Below are positions 46,008 through 56,536 of a stretch of 64,000 nt of DNA, piece by piece; within the stretch, counting starts at the first letter, position 1, and every line of letters begins with the position of its first letter. The position numbers and the translations under genes are program-made. A model generated the notes under the pieces. The model searched no databases. It worked only from the letters and a program-made list of their open reading frames with translations, and had not been told where the DNA came from. Source of the DNA: Petunia secreta (taxonomy: Eukaryota; Streptophyta; Magnoliopsida; Solanales; Solanaceae); NCBI GenBank assembly GCA_029990175.1, contig JARKIP010000035.1, positions 38,950,001-39,014,000 of the forward strand. Reading direction: 5' to 3'.

Positions 46008-49000
46008 TGTCGCACCCCACTTAAAATAAGTAAAGTAAAGTCCGACTTGGGGTAACTCGTTTGGAGTTAGAGATTTTGAAGTCGCCACCTAATAAATTAT
46101 TCTAGGCGTATTAGGTCACCTATTAATTTCTAATTTCATTTTAAAGAATAACTCCGGGTTGGTCTACTAGTCAGAGATTCGGGTAGGTGTTCGAAATAAC
46201 CCAGAAGGAAGGGGTTAAGCACCTTCTAGGTTCCACTAAACGTGGTTCCCGACCGATTTCTATATTGGGTTTACATATTGCTTATAAAAGAACGAAATCT
46301 AAATAAAGTCAACGATAAAGATGTGGGCTGCAAAGTAAACGAATAGGCAATTTAATGTACTTGTATAAACAATTTGAAACAATAGTCATATTGTACAAAC
46401 AGCCATAAAATAATAATAACCAATTAATTACTTATATAAATAGCCCTAGGTTTTATTGTCCTATTCGGATCAGAACCCGGCTTTCGTAAGGGACGATAGT
46501 TTCAAATCCACTATCAATATATACAGCCCGGGTAATTTCATCACTTCCGAGGGGCTTAACTCCCGTAACCCCCATACCCTCTTTAAATATTTAACTAAAG
46601 CGTTTCCTAATGTTTTATAACGTCCTAAAGAGCTTTCTAGCGTCCCACTTAAAGTCTCGGAGGCTATTGATATAATTAATTTAAGTATCTAGACCCCTAA
46701 GTTTATTAAGTGCCCCAAACTAGACTACTAGGCGCCAAATAAAATACGGTCATGTTATACACAAAAGCAAATAATGACAATGTTAGAACTTAAAAGAAGA
46801 GTGAGCCTCCAAGTTAAATGAACATTTACTACTAAGCTTCAATGATGTTATCAGAATTCGGGCTTTGCAAAGATAAGCCGCTTTTAAAAAAGAACAAAGC
46901 GTACTGTTTCATTCCAGAATGTAACATTTGCAGAGATGTTCCTGTTTTCATTATCAGTTGCACATTTAGCCCTTTTAACAAAAATTGTAAACGTTAAAAC
47001 TCGAATTTGCAGAAATAAGCTGCTTTTCAGTTTTAACCACTTATAATAAAATGTAATGTACTGTCATGCTGACTGTTATGTTTCATAGAATAAAAATTGC
47101 AGAAATAATCCTGTTCAGATGATATTGCAATTTTAGCCTATTTTACTAATTTTTCAGCAAAATAGCCCCCTATTGTAATCTGATCACCCTGTTCGACTTC
47201 AGATTTCATACCCTTATATTCAGAGAATATTATAGTTTCAATGACAACCTATTGAAGTGTAAATAGATTGAGAAGTTTTGAGAAATGGCCCCTGTTTAGC
47301 CTTGTTTGTTGCACCTTGCAACCCTTAGAATGCAACACCTGTCCTAAATACTAACTTGCACCTTATGGTGCGTGTACAAACCAATGCTATTCCTAACAAA
47401 TACATCAAGTAGCACGTATTGTAATTTAGACGAGGGAAAGAAAGGGTAGAGCCTTGTCCCCATGGTTTTTTAGCCTTTGTAAATCTCGAATCGAGTCTAA
47501 ACCGACTCATTTCTTGAATAGAGCAGCCTATAAAAGAACATAAATAATGGTATAGCCTCGAGGGCTATCCTAGAATAACAAAGACCTGCACAAGGGTTAG
47601 TAGTTGGTCTATGATAGACCTCAAACAACTTACACAAGCAAACAAACAACAGTAGCTGACAGAAACTGATTCTTAACATTTATGAAGCACCAATGAGTTC
47701 ATTCAGTCAGTTTTAGAGGTACCTTAAATGTTTAAACAAGCAGAGAAAGGAGAAGAACAACCAGGAAGCAGTGTGCAGTGATCAAACAACCAGCCAGAGG
47801 GAAGCAGAAACATAACATGCGACCTTTATGCTCTCTTCTGTTTCAGATTTGACAGAGAGTACAAAATGCTTTTTTCCAGAAAAGAGAGCAGCATCAGTGT
47901 GTACAAGTGTGTGTGTATCAGTGTGTTCAGTGTCTAAGTTCAGTGAGTCTAAGACTCTGTGTGTGAGAGTGTAAAGTGCAGAGAGTGTAAAGAGAGGAGG
48001 GGGCTGTGTTCAGTGTATAACAGGACAGGGAAGAGAACAGGTTGTGCAAACTGTGTATGAAGTTATTAGAGGTGTGTTTCAAATGTCTAAGCCTGTGTAA
48101 TAAAGGGGGGGAGGGACTGGTTTATATAGTTGAGGTGTAGGGTGTTTAAATTTCAAATCATAGTTATGAAAGGCAGGAGTGATCAATAGTTTTAAAGGGA
48201 AGGAAATGAAGGATTCTTCTATCAATTAGGAAGATACCACAGATTATACAATTCCTGGAATTAAGCTAATAAATTAAACATTGAAATCAAATGACATATT
48301 TTCCTTTCATGGAATAACCACAGTGTCATAATCAGATACACATACTATTGAATGCTTCTTTATAACTTTAAATTCTGAGATCCATTCTATCAAACGAGAT
48401 GATTTTAGCAATGGAACCTAATGAACGTAAGAGCACAATACCAAATTCCTAATAATTCAGCAATACTCAGTTTCAAAAGTGACTCGACGTTATACTAATT
48501 CGAGCGATATGTCAAGCAAACAACTATTTCAAATGCCCATAAACCAACAAGCTGAAATATGAATAATCATGACAGCGAACAAGATTTCAAGAAACAAACG
48601 CACGTATATTATCATGGATTTAGATTCAAGTAACTGACATGTTATCTCTATGAGAATTTAATGAAACATATAAGCAAAGCAGTAAAAGAAAAATAAAGAG
48701 GGAAAAGAGTTACCCGTTTTGAATCCAGGTCGGGTCGGGTCAAGATTGACCCGATTCAGTTTCTGTTCATTTTCGACGTTTCAAACGTGAATCATTGATT
48801 ATTTGCCTTGATTTGCTCGATCCGTTCTTTCTCTTTTCGGCTTCCATAGAAAAAGGGATAAGATGGATTTGTTTCCCTTTTTTCCATGCGAAAACGACGA
48901 GAGGGAGAGGGGATGCGTGAGCGGAGCTTATGGCGTAGATGGCGGAAGAGACGCGGAGCTTTGGACGGATTTTGGGGTGTATTTGGACGGGGAAGAGAAG

Positions 49001-49818
49001 GAAGGGGGAGAGAGAGTGATGGGGTCCGGCGGCTGTTAAGGGTGAGGGGATGGGAATTATGATTTAGGGTTTTAAGAGTTGAGGGGTGATGTATAATATT
49101 AAAACATGGGTTTTAATATCAGCCGTTGGATAAGATAAGTTGGAGGGCCAAGATCATGCCACGTAGGCATGTCGGGGTTAGGTGTAAATTGTTTTTGTGG
49201 GTGTATATGCTGAAGTGTAAATGGGATGTGGGCTTTGAGGGGTTGTACTTCACGCTACAATGAGTTGTACGCGTGCTTTAGAGAGTAGTACCTCATGCTA
49301 AACGTGTGTATACTTGTACTAGGAGTGTAATTAATGAGGTGTAAGCTTAGGTAGTGTACAATTGGCGTATACGTGGACAAAAGGCAATGACGTGGACTGA
49401 ATGTAATAGGAATGGGATTGTAAAATAGCAAAAAATGACTAGTATTTAATTAAAATACTTATAAATATAAATAATTAGTATAAAATAGGAAATTTTGTAA
49501 AAAATTATAAATAAATGCATTTAATTATAAATATATATAGATGACCACAAATAATACTGATTAGATATAAATAGCCACCAATAATTATTAAATGATATCG
49601 TAATGCGTTAAAATATACAAATAGTACACGTTTTTTTAGAAAATAGCCTAAATGAATGCAATTACATAATTATAATCACAATTAAATAAATACCATATAA
49701 ATATTATACACGTAAATGCACGTTGTCTAATGTAATTTTATTTGAAAAATTACACTTATCAATTTTAATTAAATATAGCCAAATTGTAAAAATGGAGGGA
49801 CAAAATTGGGTGTCAACA
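46008..49818 (-). repeat. 5' LTR of element T (3,811 bp)
   Basis: Direct repeat of 34772-38584 with only scattered single-base changes and one- to two-base indels (for example ATGAATAACT/AAAGAATAACT, GAATTCTTC/GAATGCTTC, GTTAACA/GTCAACA). Confidence 0.95.
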
Positions 49819-49819
49819 A

Positions 49820-50544
49820 TGATGAGACCCAAATCGAGCCAAGACACCTTTCCAACATGTATCAAGTTTGGAAGAGGCAAAGGATGCAAGGGCAAGAACT
49901 TCGGAGATGAGTCAAGCATGTTTAGGCGATGGAGCACCGGTGCTCCACCCCACAGGCAGCCAGGCGCTCCGCCTAGGCAAAGCAGGCGCCCCGCCTGAGA
50001 TACACTTGGCTCAGGCGCTTCGCCCAGCCCCCAGGCAATCCGCCCAGCCCCCTCTACTGATCAACTTTGTGGGCGCTCCGCCTAAGAAACGAGCGCTCCG
50101 CCCGATTTCCTGAAGCACGGGATTTCAAGTGTAAAGTTACTATTTTGACCTTGCATGGTCTTTTAGCTTAAAGCCTAGCTTGTGGGCATTATAGACCTTT
50201 TACTTAATGCCTAGAAACCTCTATAAATAGCTAGATAGCTTATTTTATTCCTTAGTCTATTTTGAATGATGAATTAACATTGTAAAGAGGGATCTCTTTG
50301 GGTTTATGAAAAACCAATGTTTGTTTGGGATTTGTGTGCTTCTAGTGGATTCTAGTTGGACAACGACCCCGCCCCGACCATTCTACTTGCGAGTCCTAGT
50401 TGGCTCAAGGGTAGTTGCCTAGCATAGGTGTTCTTGACATTCTCTCGGTGTGTAACGGAACGAGTTCTCCGTTGCTACTTGAGATTATTGATCGAGTTAC
50501 GTCTCGTTCTCTATCTTTTACTTTTCTGCGTTTGATTCTTATCA
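49820..50544 (+). repeat. 3' LTR of element D (725 bp)
   Basis: TGATGAGACCC (overlapping T's right TSD copy) to TTCTTATCA. Hairpin array 49961-50103. Confidence 0.94.
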
Positions 50545-50617
50545 TTTTCACACGTTTTAATTGTACAAGCCAACCCTTCGCTTGAATCAGCATGACTATT
50601 GGGAACAAGACTCCCTC

Positions 50618-50625
50618 TATAAATA
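50618..50625 (+). promoter_or_regulatory. TATA box of mini-gene 5
   Basis: TATAAATA in CCCTCTATAAATAGG, about 71 bp before the ATG. Confidence 0.5.
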
Positions 50626-50688
50626 GGTTATACATTTCTCAGGTTTTTAATCTTATAGAACTTTAACAAAAAAAAAATCAAAATCAAC

Positions 50689-50907
50689 ATGGCGTGCAAA
50701 CCACATTACAAGACTAAGGATCTGCAGGGTGACATTGATGAGATAAGAGATCGCATCCGTGAAGCACGCAGGCGTCAATTAACTGACATCCGCAGAATAG
50801 CTAGGGTTCTGCGCATTCATTTAGAGGTGTATGGCAAGAACCTAGATGACTGCATTACCCCCCACCCCCCCAAGTTCCTCACCATCACCACCACCAGTTG
50901 CCCCTGA
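50689..50907 (+). CDS. Mini coiled-coil gene 5 (72 aa)
   Basis: ATG at 50689 after an A-rich leader (AAAATCAACATGG, good plant context). Charged helix over residues 8-50 (LQGDIDEIRDRIREARRR, IRRIARVLRIHLEVYGKNL), then a Pro/Thr C-terminus after a C-run (50860-50873) that may have shifted the frame. The IARVL core aligns with mini-genes 1, 2 and 4. Followed by a TA microsatellite and MULE repeat copy 4. Function unknown. Confidence 0.55.
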   Translation: MACKPHYKTKDLQGDIDEIRDRIREARRRQLTDIRRIARVLRIHLEVYGKNLDDCITPHPPKFLTITTTSCP

Positions 50908-50911
50908 AATG

Positions 50912-50952
<41 letters not shown>
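50912..50952. repeat. TA microsatellite
   Basis: About twenty AT dinucleotides directly 3' of mini-gene 5. Confidence 0.95.
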
Positions 50953-50955
<3 letters not shown>

Positions 50956-51113
50956 TTTTATATGAATTTTAATGAAAGGCCATTATTTTAACAGCATATC
51001 ATAGCACATTTCTGATAACTTAAAAAATAGGCCTTAAAATAATAAGATGTTTAATTAATGGCCTTTCATTGGTAACAAATTATGCATGTTTTGAATATTT
51101 ATGAATATTGTTT

Positions 51114-51262
51114 TGCATTACACTGAACATCCCGTTTGCAGTATTAGAACATCTGTATGATGATCAATTTGAATTATATACTACAAAAATAATAGACTTT
51201 TGGAACGCCATTGATACGTGCTGGAAACATTAAGTTAAACATTCAAATATATAAATATTTTA
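51114..51262. repeat. MULE dispersed repeat, copy 4
   Basis: Nearly identical to 27006-27152, although now 24 kb away owing to the insertion of D and T. Confidence 0.75.
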
Positions 51263-51289
51263 AAATTTTAAATTGTTCAAGATTAAAAT

Positions 51290-53894
51290 TTAAAACGCAA
51301 CACTTTGAATTTGGGAGGATTGTCCACCATCCACTCGTTTTGGGCAAGTAGTTCTTTTGTGGCCTGACCTTTTGCAGATGCTACATTTGTTTCTCCTACT
51401 TGAAAATACTTCACCAACTGATGGTATCCGCTTTTTCCTTCGTCTACCCTTACCCACGTCAATGAAAGGAGGCAATATTCGTCTCTCGAGCAGCTCAGGA
51501 GGAACATTCTAAAATTCTTCCGGGGGAACAGCCTTGATCGGTTCTGCATAGGCAAGCATATATGACTCTAACTTGTAATATGCAGAAGTGAAGTCATAGA
51601 CGCACGCTCCATAATCTTCCGGACGCAGCATTCTGATAGCTGCCATAGCATGTTTACAGGGTATTAAGTCAATTTGATACTCTCTGCACGTACAAGTTCT
51701 GTTGAGTAAATCGACTTCTGCTCCCTGGTCTGGACTGATGATGGTGAAACCATACGTACCTTTTCGACTAATTGCGAGCTTACCCCTTCCTCCAGATTGA
51801 AACTTATTTTTCCTTCAATTGAAGGGACACATATGGTTGAAACCTCGAGGGCAACAATAGGATATTCTCTTTCATCCCTCAGCATTGCATTTGTGGGCTC
51901 AGCAATGTTTGAGGTCATCACTGCAAATATGAAATTGTAACAAACAAACAAACAAAGACCTTAATGATAAATATGTCTAATCCAAGTGCGAGCATTAAGC
52001 ATGCAATCAGAACAACAATAATTACATTATACACATCATTGGTACTATTTTGAACATCAATTAGAATGTTTTCGGCTTAATTTCCATGTAAACATAGAAC
52101 ATTCCAACGCAAGGTTAAGAATATTTGGTATGAAGGTTTATAGTCGTGTACATGTGCCCAGGGAAAAAGCATCTGCTCCAGTTATGGAACCCCACGTCAT
52201 CATGAAGATATCTGGCAACCCTTGGATCGTTGTCTTCGATTTGCTTAAAGTGCGTTCCGAAATCCTCCACACGATATGCATCTGCTGCCAACTAATAGGA
52301 CCCCAGGTGGTCTCCAAATTGAAACTTTGTACGGATATTTTCAGCAAGGTGCCTCGTGCAAACTCCGTAGTGAGCTTGGGGAAACCACTTGGCAACTGAT
52401 TTTGCTATGCTTTTATGCCTGTCTGAAATGACGCTCAACTCATCATTGTACTGGGCTATGTCAACCAATTATTCGGAAAAAAAAATCATAAGAAGCATCA
52501 CATTCTTTGTCCACAACGCAAAATGCAACAGGGAATATGTGCTTCTCTGCATCCTGGGCAACGACAGACAACAATACCCCGCCGTACTTGCCTGACAAAT
52601 GAGTCCCATCAATTGCAAGGACTTTCCTCATATACACAAAACCCTTAATCTAAGATCCATAAGATATAAAAAAATACATAAACCTCCCACAACTATCAAG
52701 CTTCAAAGCTGTCTTGCTTCCAATATTTTGGGACCTTACCATATAACTATATGCCTCCAAAATTTCATAACTGTGTTTATGTGTCCCTCTTGCTATTGCC
52801 TTTGCAATCTCACATCCCTTCAAACATTTCCAATAACCAATGTTGCATCCCAATTCTCTGTTAAATGCAACTCTGATGTCTTTTGGTATTATTCATTTCC
52901 CCTCAATGTACCTATCTTTCATGTATTCACCAACAACATCAGCTGTGGCATGTGTATGGTGGCTTTGCAGGTGCTGCACACCGCACGTGTGCTCGCCATT
53001 GTTGATTGTAATATAAAATGTATCACTACTATGATACCTCAATGCTCGAAGTCACCACTTGCAATTTGCATCAACACATCGGGCATAAAACAACTTTTTT
53101 GTATTCTTCACAGCTTTGAAAGAAAAAGGCTTCCTCACTGCAGCAAGCCTCAACTTCACCACTAATTCTCGCTCGTTCTTGAAAGTCATACCCTTTACAA
53201 AACCTGTGCCGTTTTGTCTAAAAAAATCGTTGTGGCTGCTCTGTGATGGTACTCTTACTGAAGGATTACCAACTACTTCTCCACCTTCTTCGTCTGCCTC
53301 TCCACCTTGTTTTGATTCATCTTCATCCATCTCAACATGCATATCTTGTTCATTTGAACTTGAAATTCCTTCAGGCCTTGGAATCACACTAACCCTTAGT
53401 GTTGGCCTAGCACCAGCTGGGTCTATATCAGCCATATAAAGCTGAACATCATCATCAGTCCTAATTTTAGATGGAGCAGTCTTTTGCTTTGCAACAACAC
53501 TCAGCATATATGAAATGCAAAGATCCCTAGGATCATCACTTAACCCCCAACTGCGTATGATTTTGTTGATAAGTTTATCACATGTAACATTCCTACTCAC
53601 AAGGATAGGTCTTGTCTCTTTCACCTTAGGAATCCAAGCATAGCATTTCGAGCGCTCAACCCATTCACCGAGATAATCAACTCCTAGTAGTAAGTTGTCC
53701 CCCATTACTTTAACAATATCTGTAAGATAGGATAAATATTCATCAAATGTGGTCCAGGTAGCAAAGGATACTGGAACATCCAAAAACAGATTCGAACATA
53801 CCAAAGGATGTTTAAGAATACAAGCATACCGATGTAAAACATCTATACAACAGTTCCGACCGTCTATAAAATGTTCCAACATTATGAATAGCAT
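51290..53894 (-). pseudogene. MuDR/MULE transposase, decayed
   Basis: Reading from 53894: a 280-codon frame with a PB1-like N-terminal segment, an acidic linker, then the MuDR DNA-binding module (FVKGMTFKNERELVVKLRLA ... FYARCVDANCKW), which ends in a stop at 53052. After it, in broken frames, come GHTCGVQH-type residues, the first catalytic Asp in AIDGTHLSGKYGG (52608-52610), the second in SDRHKSIAKSV (52421-52423), CTRHLAENI, HNWSRCFF, an intron, MTSNIAEPTNAMLRDEREYP, a SWIM zinc finger CTCREYQIDLIPCKHAMAA (about 51640-51700) and a C-terminal knuckle CSICKRSGHKRTTC. This is the complete MULE transposase domain order; at least four stops or shifts make it inactive. It would cut and join the MULE ends. 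Confidence 0.85.
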
Positions 53895-54700
53895 TTACTG
53901 AACATGTTGTAAGATTATTCGGGCAACCAAAATTATGTTCCATAACTCTGACTAGCACAATAAGAACATCAAAATGATTGTCCTAAGTATCTAATGCAAT
54001 GTTCCATAATTGTGACTATGTTGTACGAGCATTTGTAGAACAATCTATAGGATGTTGCGATCGTCACGGTAAGATGTTTCAAAACAAACAACATACTGTT
54101 TAAAAGAGCTTTTACAAAAATTAGAATAGTAGAGATTAGCAAGACGAAGGTTTACACTTACAGGAGATATGAGACTTGTCAAGCTTTCCAATTTGAAGTA
54201 ATGCCCAACGTTATTCAAACAATTTCAACGACAAGCTTTCCAATTTGAAGTAGTGCCCAACTAGTAAATATTATTCAAAGAATTTCAACGTCAAGCAAAC
54301 CAAAAAAAAAAAGTAATGCCAACCAGAAATTGTTATTCAAAGAATTGCAGCATATTTTCCATATATTATTTTTTCAATTAGAGTCAATAATACCTAATTA
54401 ACCGAAAAGGATTTAGATATGAAAATATTTTGTGTTTGGGGGAGTTGGAATGCAAGAATAATAGCGAAAACGAAGAGAGATTGAAGAAAGGAGATGCGCA
54501 GCAACTATGGTGTTTTCAGGTCGTGAGGGAGAAGAAAAGAGAGGAGAGAGAGAAAGGAGGGAATAAACGGAGGGAAAAATCTTTCCCTAGTTTGGCAATT
54601 TTTTTTATATACGTGAGGACCAAAGTATAAAAAATAAAACTTTAGGGTGAAGGGGAGTGAAGGAAAGTTATGTTTAAGTTCCTTAATCAATTGTGTCCCT
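53895..54700 (-). promoter_or_regulatory. Upstream region of the MULE transposase
   Basis: Contains dense GAACAT/ATGTTC hexamers (53890-54070), a direct repeat of TTTCCAATTTGAAGTA.TGCCCAAC (54185-54260) and a minus-strand CT-rich leader near 54500-54580. A possible minus-strand TATATAAA lies near 54605. No clear terminal inverted repeat was found. Confidence 0.4.
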
Positions 54701-55433
54701 TCTACTACATTAATTAAGACTTTGTCCTTTTTACCTATTTACACTCTTGAGTGTCCCTATGGACCAAATGTCCCAAGAAAGTGAAAGAAATGAAGAAGTA
54801 AAGGAAAGGAAAAAGTAGATAAAAGAAAGGAAAAGGTACATAAAAATAGGAAAAGAATAAGAAAGAAAATATGAACAAATATTATAAAATATGTAACTGC
54901 TAGTGTGTGCACAACACTAAAGCCGAAAATCTGGCTGTCTACTATTAGGGTGGTACTTATTCCTTATCACAATAGTATAAGTGGGTAATAGGACCTTCGT
55001 AAAGATAAGGTGTAATATTGAAAATTTGGCAATAGTTTGAGGGGGGGTACTTATGCATTATTTTCTAAAATTAAGCTAGAGTTTGGACATAGATTTGGTT
55101 GAAACTTGAAAAATTGAGTGTTTGAAGTTGAGTTAAAAAATAGTTTTTTCAAATTTGAAGTTGTGTTTGGATATTCATTTCACTTGAAAAGGGGTTGAAG
55201 TTTTGTGAGCGGAAATTTTTTTTCCCAAATATTTTCAAATTCTAGCTTAGAGCACTTTTTGGAAATTTGGAGTTGTCTGATTTCAAATTTGACGTAACGG
55301 TATAAACAAATAATTTTTTAAAATTATTTTTTCAAAAAGTTTTTCCAATAAGTATAAATAAACGGGGCCTTAAAAGAGGTGCGTGAAAAGCCATACAAAA
55401 AGTTGAAGTGTTTATCAGTGGGTGACAACTCTA
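54701..55433. other. Gene-free spacer
   Basis: AT-rich; 55080-55375 has the look of a non-autonomous DNA transposon (repeated TTTCAAATTTGAAGT blocks) but termini could not be fixed. Confidence 0.4.
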
Positions 55434-56160
55434 AGAGCATGTTTGACCAAGCTTCTGGCAGGCCAAAAACACTTATTTTTTATAAAAGCACTTATTTTAG
55501 ATAATAAAGGTGTTTGGCCAAGCTTTTTTCTGAGCAGAAGCAGAAGTTATTTTTTTAGCTTTTAAGCAGAAGCTGAAAAAAGTAGCTTCTCCAAAAAATA
55601 AGTGCTTTTGATTTTAAGGACAAGATTATATATATAAAAAGAATAAGAAAAAACTTATATACATATCCTTTTTCGTAATTTTATGTTTAAAAATAAATTT
55701 TTAAATACTTGTAAAATACAATAAACTAACAAAAACACTTCTTCCATGATTTGGCAAAAACAAACTATTACTCCCTCAGTTCCAATTTATGTGGCAGCAT
55801 TTTCTTATTCGTCTGTTCCAAAAAGAATGACAGCATTCTAAATTTGGTAACAATTTAACTTTATAATTACAGTTTTGCCATTACTGAAATGATTTACAAC
55901 CACACAATCATCTTTGTCTCATTTTACACCACAAGTTTCAAAAGTATTCCTTTATTTCTTAAACTTTGTGCCGAGTCAAACTATGACACATAAAATGGAA
56001 CGGAAAGTATTCTTTTATTTTTTAAACTTTGTGCCGAGTCAAACTATGACACATAAAATAGAACGGAGGGAGTATTCTTCTAAAGTACTTTTCTCAAAAC
56101 CACTTTTCTTAAAAGTATTTGTCAAAAAGCTGATTCTCGCAGCTTGGCCAAACAGACTCT
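55434..56160. mobile_element. Non-autonomous DNA transposon with nested Stowaway
   Basis: Left end AGAGCATGTTTGACCAAGCT, right end (reverse complement) AGAGTCTGTTTGGCCAAGCT. Subterminal AAGCAGAAG/AAAGTACTT repeats. A clear TSD was not found. The Stowaway element 55771-56072 lies inside. Confidence 0.6.
55771..56072. mobile_element. Stowaway-like MITE with duplicated end
   Basis: CTCCCTCAGTTCCAATTTAT at the left, CTCCCTCCGTTCTATTTTAT (reverse complement) at the right, TA on both sides. The right ~63 bp (AAACTTTGTGCCGAGTCAAA) occurs twice in tandem. Confidence 0.8.
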
Positions 56161-56536
56161 GAGGGCTTTTATGTATTTTGCCTTTGTATATTAAAGATTC
56201 CAGGCGGCTGACTGTGACGGCTCACAAAGGAATTTTCTTGCAAAACATTTGGTTTCTTATTTTTGACTATTTCAAGGATTTGAACTTTGTCATCTTTCTG
56301 TGGTCATCAATTGCTGAATATCTTATTCCCATGACTGTGCAAACAGTTGTTTTAGCAGAAAGTTATTCTCTGTGGTTCTCCTTACAGTTACAAGGGAGCC
56401 GGTGTCAAATTGTAATCCATAAGGTAACCCTGTCCATTGAACTACTTCAGACGAGATAATTAACGAGTCTGTATTATTATCATACGCAGTGTCTTCTTCA
56501 CTTTTGCAGAAGGATAGATATACAAATTAGGGGAGC

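Larger units (their letters stand above)
34772..49818 (-). mobile_element. Element T: Tat/Ogre-type LTR element with gag only (15 kb)
   Basis: Exact TSD ATGAT (34767-34771 and 49819-49823). Two LTRs of about 3.8 kb, a tRNA-Arg-type PBS beside the right LTR and AAAGAGGGGCAGC beside the left LTR give minus orientation. The 7.4-kb interior holds one gag ORF and a long tandem-repeat region, but no protease, RT, RNase H or integrase. LTR size, PBS and 3' tandem repeats are those of the Tat/Ogre lineage; the gag-only content matches the class called TR-GAG. LTRs differ at about fifteen positions by eye, so the insertion is recent. Confidence 0.93.
30705..50544 (+). mobile_element. Element D: gag-protease-type Ty3/gypsy element, split by element T
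   Basis: TSD TTTTC at 30700-30704 and 50545-50549, exact. LTRs 30705-31428 and 49820-50544, PBS for initiator tRNA-Met, leader, two-part ORF and polypurine tract. Without T the element is about 4.8 kb. The LTRs differ at roughly twenty positions by eye, more than those of T, as expected for an older host. It inserted in the spacer between mini-genes 4 and 5. Confidence 0.95.

Noticed and set aside
52599..53165. 188-codon plus-strand ORF
   Set aside because: It lies antisense to the MULE transposase, whose motifs explain the sequence on the other strand.
11600..54760. Terminal inverted repeats of the MULE
   Set aside because: I compared 11600-11990 with the reverse complement of 54380-54760 by eye and found no convincing match; the termini may lie elsewhere or be decayed.
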